Below, in pieces: positions 58,386 to 64,000 of a stretch of 64,000 nucleotides of DNA (its first letter is position 1; each line of letters opens with the position of its first letter). The notes below the pieces were generated by a model. It did not search any database, was not told the DNA's origin, and worked only from the letters and a program-made list of their open reading frames with translations. A program made the translations under genes and the position numbers. Source of the stretch: Dryobates pubescens (taxonomy: Eukaryota; Chordata; Aves; Piciformes; Picidae); assembly GCF_014839835.1 (NCBI RefSeq), contig NC_071632.1, positions 19,176,487 to 19,240,486 on the forward strand. The letters are read 5' to 3'.

Positions 58386-58907
58386 CCAAACCTGGGACTG
58401 AAGGCAAACACAGCTCCTGATGGGGTGGTCACTGATGGAGGACACAGGAGCTTATCAGCAGGGTGAGCAACACTTCCTGGTCTGCTGAACTCACCCTGGG
58501 TTTTACCTGGGAGGCAGGAACACAACCAGCAAAGGACAGACATCAGAAGAGTTAAACAAAATTAATGCTGATTAGCAGAGAGGCTTTGCAGAGAAGGTAG
58601 AGGGCCCCTCACAAAGCAGAAAAGAGGATTAGAAGAGTTTCCCTGGAGCACCAAGAATTGTCTCCTGGATTAGGATTAAAATCCCACTCCCTATTTTTAG
58701 CAGGCTCCTTACAAAGCCACCAGTCCCACCTTTCTGAAGCTTGTGATGCTTTCTGGAAAGCCAACCCAGCTACAGCTAAACAACCAAGCTGAACACTGAG
58801 AGCATGGAAGACCTTCAGCATATCCATGGCACCAGCTGCTCCAAAGGCAGCAGCCCCAGGTGTTGCTGACAGTTTTCCTCAGAGCACAAGAAGGTCACTG
58901 GTCCCAG

Positions 58908-59075
58908 GCTCACAGGGGCTGGAAGGGACCATCAAAGATCATCAAGCCCAACCCCCCCTGCCAGAGCAGGGCCATAGAATCCAGCACAGGTCACACAGGA
59001 ACACATCCAGATGGGGCTGGAAAGCCTCCAGAGAAGGAGACTCCACAACCCCTTTGGGCAGCCTCATTCAGTCAA
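58908..59075 (-). mobile_element. CR1 3' end, older subfamily
   Basis: GCTCACAGGGGCTGGAAGGG to GGGCAGCCTCATTC, similar to 18735 and 22843. Confidence 0.78.
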
Positions 59076-59269
59076 GGAATGAGTGAATGAAAGCTCCAGG
59101 GCTTCACCTGCAGCTTCCCAGCGTGCAGAGATGATGCTGGCCTCAGAGGTGCTGCCCCAACAACCAGCAGGTTGCTTAGATGAATGGAATTCTAAAGCAG
59201 CAGCAAAAGCATCCCCAGTGCTGTGCCCAGAGCTGGCAGAACCACTCAGCCACCTTTTGCCTGGAAATA

Positions 59270-59725
59270 ATCATAGAATCAATGAGGTTGGAAAAGCCCT
59301 CAGAGATCATCAAGTCCAACCTGTCACCCAACACCTCAGGACTAAACCATGGCTCCAAGTGCCACATCCAATCCCCTCTTGAACACCTCCAGGGATGGGG
59401 ACTCCACCACCTCCCTGGGCAGCACATCCCAAGGGCCAATCTCTCTTGCTGGGAAGAACTTCTTCCTAACATCCAACTTAAACCTCCCCTGGCACAGCTT
59501 GAGACTGTGTCCTCTTGTTCTGGTGCTGGGTGCCTGGGAGAAGAGACCAAGCCCCTCCTGACTACAACCTCCCTTCAGGTAGTTGTGAAGAGCAAGGTCT
59601 CCCCAGAGCCTCTTCTTCTCCAGGCTAAGCAACCCCAGCTCCCTCAGCCTCTCCTCCCAGGGCTGTGCTCCAGACCCCTCCCCAGCTTTGTTGCCTTTCT
59701 CTGGACACATTCAAGTGTCTCAAAA
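59270..59725 (-). mobile_element. CR1 LINE, octamer-tail type
   Basis: Tail ATCATAGAATCAATGAGGTT; the ORF2 end is near consensus. The next CpG island begins about 200 bp to the right. Confidence 0.92.
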
Positions 59726-60159
59726 CGATCTCAAAAGCACTAATTAGACCCTCCCCTGGCTGCACTGCTCAGCACTCCTCTCTGCAGGGAGCAGCGATGC
59801 AGCAGGAGGCACAAGAACCACTCGCTCAAGGTCACCGCAGAAACCAGCCGGGTCCAGGCATCCCTCCAAGCCCCTGTCCTACCACAGAACTGCACCACTT
59901 TAACCACTCAACAGGTTTGAGGCACTTCACCCGGCCAGGTGAACGCCGGCGGATGCGAAGCTCAGCCAGGCGCGGCTCCGCCACCTGCTTCCCCGCAGCG
60001 CCTGCGCTCCAGCACACCCCGCTTCGCCCTCGGGCGCCCGGGCAGGGGCTCACCCCGACCCCCGCCGAGCCTCCCACAGCACCCACCAAACCCGACCGCT
60101 TCGGCATGCAAGGCCTCCTGTGGTTGATCGCACCGGGCACACCTGCAGGCCGCCAGCGC

Positions 60160-60160
<1 letters not shown>

Positions 60161-60215
<55 letters not shown>
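60161..60215. repeat. (CAG)18 triplet run; CTG in the GUK1 sense
   Basis: About 18 uninterrupted CAG triplets on the plus strand. It lies in GUK1 intron 1, about 560 bp downstream of the candidate first exon, so the pre-mRNA would carry CUG repeats. Homopolymer frames (Leu, Ala, Ser) across it are by-products. Confidence 0.95.
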
Positions 60216-60216
<1 letters not shown>

Positions 60217-60771
60217 CGATGGTGCCCGGTGCGGCTGGCGGGATGGGGGCACCGCCAGCCTCGGGACCGCCTCTCCCGCTGGGCTTCGAGCCGGTCCCAC
60301 CACCCACACCCACCCTGCACACGGGTAACAGCAGCTCACGCCGGCACCTGGAGGGGCAACGAGGGGGCTCAGCGCCCCCACAGGCGGCTGGGAGCCCCTC
60401 AGCGGAGCGCCCTTGTGAGGGGCTCGGCAGCCTGACGGACGGTGCGGTCACTCAGCAGGGCTACCCCCGCCCAGGACCTCAGCCCCCGGGACCGGCTGGT
60501 CCCCGTCGAACGAGGGTCACTGCATGTGGCCTCGGAGCCGCCCCGGCCCCGACAGCCGAGCACTCCTTGAAGGGGCGGCCGTGCCGGCTAGCCCCCCTCA
60601 GCCCCTGGGAGGCGCTCGGGGGGCGGGGGGCGTCTGATCTCTCAGTCGAGGACCCCTGTGAAGAGGCCCGGGGCCGATGACAGCTGTTCAACCCCAGACC
60701 CCAGTGAGTGACGGCGGAAGCAGCTGGTGCCCCTCAGCCCCCGAGCCGCGCCCGCCAGCCGCCGCGCTCAC

Positions 60772-60811
60772 CCGCCCGGGCGATGGCGCCGAGCCGCCCC
60801 GGCCAGCTCAT
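60772..60811 (-). CDS. GUK1: Candidate GUK1 upstream exon, N-terminal extension
   Basis: On the minus strand ATG at 60811 opens MSWPGRLGAIARA and one further base, ending at a GTGAGC donor (GT at 60771-60770). Spliced to the acceptor at 51423, G+CC gives Ala and the frame continues into MQGPRPVV, so 14 residues are added (212 in total). The peptide has two Arg, no acidic residue and small hydrophobics, like a mitochondrial presequence. Known human GUK1 isoforms also carry an Arg/Ala-rich N-terminal extension ahead of MSGPRP. The ATG context is weak (C at -3), so the exon may also act as 5' UTR. Confidence 0.6.
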
Positions 60812-60818
60812 GGGGGAC

Positions 60819-60827
60819 GGGGCGGGG
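60819..60827. promoter_or_regulatory. GC box
   Basis: GGGGCGGGG, an Sp1-type site just upstream of the candidate GUK1 first ATG (in gene direction). Confidence 0.5.
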
Positions 60828-60886
60828 GGAGCAAGGGCCGGGAGGGGGATCGGTCCCAGCAGCCCCCGCGCTCCCGCCGCGCGCCC

Positions 60887-60894
60887 TGACGTCA
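60887..60894. promoter_or_regulatory. Palindromic CRE, TGACGTCA
   Basis: A perfect full CRE (CREB/ATF site), 76 bp upstream of the candidate GUK1 ATG and on the MRPL55 side of it. Being a palindrome it can serve both genes. Confidence 0.65.
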
Positions 60895-60925
60895 CCCACA
60901 GAGGGCGGAATCCCGCAGCAGGCGG

Positions 60926-60933
60926 TCACGTGA
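60926..60933. promoter_or_regulatory. Palindromic E-box, TCACGTGA
   Basis: CACGTG with T and A flanks, the type bound by USF, MITF/TFE or MYC-MAX factors. It lies 32 bp from the CRE. Confidence 0.6.
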
Positions 60934-60949
60934 GCGGCGGGCGGCGGGT

Positions 60950-61470
60950 CAGACCATGAGCGCGGGGTGGGAGGGGTGCGGGGAGGGGGGCGATTGGAGG
61001 GGTCTGGGGGCGCCTGAGGCTGAACCATGACGGGGATCGGGGGGCGGTAATGAGGGGGAGCGATGGGCCGAAGGACAGCGCCGTGGGGAGGGCCGGCAGG
61101 GTGAGGGGAGAGAAGGCAACCTGGCCTGAACCATTGCGGGACGGAGCGGAAGGGGCTGTCGTGGGCTGAACCACATTGGAGGTGTGGAGGGGGCATCGTG
61201 GGGGGAAGCCGTGGGGAGTGAACCATGATTAAGAATGGGGGAACCGTGATGAGGGATGAACCATTGGGGGTGGGGGGGACATCATGAAGATGAACTATGA
61301 TTTTGGGGCCCCATCATAGAGACGAATCATGATTGAGGGGGTCCCGTCATGGGGACGTACCATGGTTGGGATGGGGGGGAGCTATCATGGTGCTGAACCA
61401 CGGGTGGGGGCAAAAGGGAGCCGTGCTTGGGTTGGTCGTGATGGCAGCCTGGGTGTATGTACCGTGATGA
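60950..61470. repeat. Degenerate array built on a TGAACCATGAT motif
   Basis: TGAACCATGA, TGAACCATTG, TGAACCACAT, TGAACTATGA and ACGAATCATGAT recur about every 30-60 bp, separated by G runs. Spacing varies, so this is a decayed minisatellite. It lies in the 5' region of MRPL55, probably its first intron. Confidence 0.75.
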
Positions 61471-61598
61471 GGACGTGAGGTTGTCATCCCAGGGCCAGCC
61501 CAGGAGAGCTCCTTGTGCCCCAGGGTGTCCCCAGGAGGCTGCCTCACCATCTGCTGGAGGCGTTTGTGGAGGACCCAGCCTCGTTTGCCCGCACTACG

Positions 61599-61624
61599 AT
61601 GGCAGCTGCACGCCGGGCACTGAG
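61599..61624 (+). CDS. MRPL55: MRPL55 coding exon 1 (26 bp)
   Basis: ATGGCAGCTGCACGCCGG and eight bases more, ending at GTGAGC. It begins the presequence MAAARRAL. The 5' part of this exon probably starts at the acceptor at 61491-61492 or another nearby AG. Confidence 0.9.
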
Positions 61625-62238
61625 GTGAGCGTGGTGTGGGTGGTGGTGATCACCCAGGAGAGCAGCTGGGTCCTTCAGCAGGAGCCAGGAGAGCAGCTGG
61701 GTCCTTCAGCAGGAGCCTCGGTGGAGCTGGGGTTGTGGTGGAGGTTTATATCCCCCATCATTTAACCCACTATGATGACATCTCACTATCCTGACCAGCT
61801 GTGGTGCCCTTTGCTTCCCACCAGCAGCCTGCGCCTCGACGCCATCCCCAGGCTGCTGCCACCCGTCACCACCTGCATCCGCAGCAACTCCAACCGTGCC
61901 TCCATTTCCCACCTCCACCGGCAGCATTACGGCCGGCTCTACAACGTCCTCCTGGTCAAGACTGATGGCTCCACCATCCACCTCCGCTACAAGGAGCCAA
62001 AGAGGATCCTCATGGTGAGGCAGGAGGCTGCTGGGGGGAAGCTGGGAGCGAGGTGAGGCCCCAGGGTGAGTCTGACGCTGTTCCCCCACAGCTGCCCCTG
62101 GACAGCAGCACACTGCCCGAGGCGGAGCGCAAGGCACGGCTGCGGCGGCAGTTCCCTGGCAAGCCCAAGGCTCAGACAGAGGAGACCTTCAAGAGCATCG
62201 ACCTGGACACCTACAAGAAGTTCTGGAAGAAGAAGTGA
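61599..62238 (+). CDS. MRPL55: Mitochondrial ribosomal protein mL55, three exons, 120 residues
   Basis: Component of the large subunit of the mitochondrial ribosome, specific to animal mitoribosomes. Exons 61599-61624, 61825-62014 and 62092-62238 join with GT-AG sites and matching phases. The product begins [20 protein letters not shown], an Arg-rich, acid-poor mitochondrial presequence, and contains the family core [20 protein letters not shown] and [16 protein letters not shown]. It ends TYKKFWKKK. Human MRPL55 (128 residues) has [20 protein letters not shown] and DGSTIHIRYREPRRML at the same places. The second acceptor is a CAGCAG tandem; I chose the first AG, and using the second would drop one Ser. 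A 5' untranslated exon upstream is likely. The gene lies head to head with GUK1 and ends about 35 bp before a CR1. Confidence 0.97.
61825..62014 (+). CDS. MRPL55: MRPL55 coding exon 2
   Basis: Sixty-three codons from S9 to M71, holding the conserved core. Acceptor TTCCCACCAG, donor GTGAGG. Confidence 0.96.
62092..62238 (+). CDS. MRPL55: MRPL55 coding exon 3 (last)
   Basis: [20 protein letters not shown] to FWKKK and TGA. Acceptor GTTCCCCCACAG; the Arg/Lys-rich C-terminal half fits rRNA contact. Confidence 0.96.
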   Translation: MPLDSSTLPEAERKARLRRQFPGKPKAQTEETFKSIDLDTYKKFWKKK

Positions 62239-62246
62239 GGATGTAG

Positions 62247-62264
62247 AATAAAGTTCTAAATAAA
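62247..62264 (+). terminator. MRPL55 polyadenylation signals, two AATAAA
   Basis: AATAAA at 62247-62252 and again at 62259-62264, nine bases after the stop codon for the first. The 3' UTR is thus extremely short. Confidence 0.85.
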
Positions 62265-62273
62265 GGCAAGAAT

Positions 62274-62955
62274 TGAATTACAGAGTGATGGTGGTCGGAA
62301 GGGACCTCTGGAGATCTAGCCCTGCTAAAGCAGGGTCACACGGAGCAGCTTGCTCAGGATCACAATGTCCACACAGGTTTGGAATCTCTCCCAAAGAAAG
62401 AGATTCCACAACCTCTCTGGGCAGCCTGGGCCAGGGCTCCAGCACTCTCACACCAAAGAATCATCTTCAAGTGGAACCTCTTGGGTTCCAGTTTGTGCCC
62501 ATTGATCCTTGTCCTGTTGAAGGGCATCACTGAAAAGAATCTGGCCCCATCTTCTTGCTCCCTGCCCTGTAGCTCTTGTTGAGCATTGAGAAGAGCCCCT
62601 GTCAGGCTGCTCCAGGCTCAGCCGCCCCAGATCTCAGCCTTTTTTCCTTACAGAGATGCTTCAGGTCCCTCAGCATCTCTGTAGCCTCTGCTGGACTTTC
62701 TCCAGTAGTTCCCTGTCTCTCTCGAACTGGGGAACTCAGAATTGGACTCAGTCTTCCAGATGTGGCCTCTTTAGAGCAGCGTAGAGGTGGGAGGAGAACC
62801 TTTTTCAACCTGCTGGTCGCACTCTTCTGAATGCACCCCAGGACACCATTGTCATTCTTTGCCACGAGGGCACCTTTGTGGCTCATGGGCAGCTGGCTGT
62901 CCCCCAGCACTGCCAGGTCCTGCTTCCCAGAGCTGCTTGGCAGCAGGTCAGCACC
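62274..62955 (-). mobile_element. CR1 LINE directly after MRPL55
   Basis: Antisense, 680 bp, terminus ATTACAGAGTGATGGTGGTC. It is related to the copy at 40272 and shows old ORF2 remnants (complement: HLCKEKRL). It begins about 10 bp after the second AATAAA. Confidence 0.85.
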
Positions 62956-62989
62956 TCTCCTGTGAGGGTGGAGGGGGCTGATTGCTCCG

Positions 62990-63420
62990 CAGGGGCAGGA
63001 CGCTCCACTCGCGCCTGTTCGGGCTCATGAGCTCGCCCTGGCGCAGCTGCCTGGGGGCATTTTGCCTGCCTTTGCTCACGGTGGGTGACAGCGCTGCTTC
63101 TTCCCCCCCGCCTTGCGCGGCGGTGGTACCGCCCGCTTCGCAAGCCACCAGCGGTGTGCCCCCCTCGCGGCTGAGCGCGGTGGTAGCGCTCGGGGGCGGG
63201 GCGGGAGGGAGCGTGAGCCGCGCGGAGCGCGAGGTGCGTGGTGATTGGGGGGGGGGGCAGGGGGGCGCTGGGGGTGCAGAGCGGGGGGGGCGTTGGTGGT
63301 CCTGCGCTTCGCAGCCGCCTTCTTCGGACCTCCTCCCACCCCCCGTGGGTACAGGCTCCGGGTGTGCAGTGACCCCCGGGGAGCGCGGTCACGCTTCCCC
63401 CCCAGCGCCCCGCAGGACGA
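62990..63420 (+). promoter_or_regulatory. CpG island, probable MMTAG2 promoter and 5' exon
   Basis: CpG-dense with a GC box (GGGGCGGGGC, 63193-63202). A possible non-coding exon ends GCGGAGCGCGAG before GTGCGT (63234). The next acceptor, TTTGCAG at 63844, leads to the exon with the MMTAG2 ATG. Confidence 0.6.
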
Positions 63421-63640
63421 GCAACCGCCCCCAGGACGTGAATCCATCCCCTCGTAACCACCCCCCCGCCCTTGCAACCACCCCCACAGGACGTGTATCC
63501 CCCTCCCCAAACCGCACCCCCAGGACGAGCGACCACCCCCCAGGTCACGCAATCATCCCCCGCCCCGGCAGTGCAGCCACCCCCCAGTCCTGCAAGCACT
63601 CCCTCGGGACTTGCAACTGCGCCCCCACACTTGCACCTCC
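63415..63640. repeat. Degenerate C-rich tandem array
   Basis: Motifs CCCCCAGGACG and ACTTGCAACCACCCCC recur with spacing of about 25-35 bp. It lies in the presumed first intron of MMTAG2. Confidence 0.65.
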
Positions 63641-63888
63641 CCAGTTCTGGGCTCTGCAGCCTCTCCCCCTACCCCCTTCCAGCCTCCTCACCCCTCCCCT
63701 CCCCAGAACTGTCCTCACCCAACCAAGTTCTGGAAAGGGACCCATTTGCTTCCCCCCAGCTGGAGGTTTCCCCCCAGGGCCGCAAAGAGGAGCCGTGGGA
63801 GGGGACACACACCAACGTGGGACGTGACCCCCATGCCTTTGCAGGTCACCAGCACCCCGGCTGTGACACCAGCGTGGGGGCTGGCGCC

Positions 63889-63982
63889 ATGTTTGGCTCA
63901 TCCCGAGGTGGGGTCCGGGGGGGCCAGGACCAGTTCAGCTGGGAGGATGTCAAGACGGACAAACAGCGCGAGAACTACCTCG
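63889..63982 (+). CDS. MMTAG2: MMTAG2 (C1orf35) first coding exon, gene continues beyond the window
   Basis: Encodes the N-terminus of multiple myeloma tumor-associated protein 2, a small basic nuclear protein of poorly known function. Thirty-one codons, [20 protein letters not shown] then [11 protein letters not shown], end at CTCG and a GTAAGG donor in phase 1. The human protein begins almost identically (one Asn to Ser change that I can recall). The ATG has GCC before it. The exon starts at the TTTGCAG acceptor at 63844, giving a 44-base untranslated part. It is partial only because the window stops. Confidence 0.95.
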
Positions 63983-64000
63983 GTAAGGGCTCCCCTCGGC

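Larger units (their letters stand above)
59930..60960. promoter_or_regulatory. CpG island of the GUK1-MRPL55 pair
   Basis: A kilobase of CpG-dense sequence between the GUK1 coding exons (minus) and MRPL55 (plus). It contains the candidate GUK1 first exon and donor, GC boxes, a CRE and an E-box. No TATA box is evident, as usual for housekeeping promoters. Confidence 0.85.

Noticed and set aside
59665-60680. Poly-Ala, poly-Ser and poly-Leu proteins across the CAG run
   Set aside because: All are shadow frames of one triplet run in a CpG island inside GUK1 intron 1. None continues into GUK1 or MRPL55 exons.
1-64000. Retroviral, LTR or other capsid-bearing elements
   Set aside because: I looked for gag-pol motifs and paired terminal repeats and found none; the reverse-transcriptase-related sequence seen is CR1.

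Overview
The window reads as nuclear DNA of a bird. CR1 LINE 3' ends occur throughout (about sixty fragments in both orientations), genes have short conserved exons with canonical splice sites, and start regions lie in CpG islands. Such a dense CR1 load is best known from woodpeckers and their relatives (Piciformes). That placement is inference; 'bird' is close to certain. I saw no bacterial-type genes, CRISPR arrays, functional tRNA or rRNA genes, or retroviral/LTR elements.

Three protein-coding genes are recognisable, all in the right third. GUK1 (guanylate kinase) is on the minus strand. Seven coding exons between 51421 and 40012 join in frame with GT-AG junctions into 198 residues. An eighth, upstream exon in the CpG island at 60.8 kb would add 14 N-terminal residues in frame. 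MRPL55 (mitochondrial ribosomal protein mL55) is divergent on the plus strand: three coding exons at 61599-62238 encode 120 residues. GUK1 and MRPL55 appear to share a promoter holding a perfect CRE and a perfect E-box. MMTAG2 (C1orf35) begins at 63889 and runs off the right edge after its first coding exon. The order GUK1 - MRPL55 - MMTAG2 and their orientations match the human 1q42 cluster.

The left 39.8 kb carries no gene I can recognise. It holds CR1 fragments, several tandem arrays (15-bp at 25.0 kb, 33-bp at 26.7 kb, 48-bp at 35.2 kb) and five CpG-rich patches (5.4, 12.1, 27.6, 32.4 and 37.1 kb). Those patches could be first exons of non-coding transcripts or of genes lying outside the window. 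The patch at 5.4 kb contains a small open exon with a good start and donor.

The introns of GUK1 hold most of the unusual structure. There is a tRNA-Lys-like SINE with a CR1-type 3' tail (47.6 kb), a G-rich minisatellite interrupted by a CR1 3' end (42.7-43.65 kb), and a 145-bp sequence present twice, each time directly beyond a CR1 3' end (51.6 and 57.6 kb). There is also a 10-bp array that replaces a CR1 tail (53.9 kb) and a CTG/CAG run (60.16 kb). I found no undescribed multi-gene system; the most interesting material is CR1 biology (a SINE partner, a possible 3' transduction, arrays at CR1 ends) and the GUK1/MRPL55 promoter.
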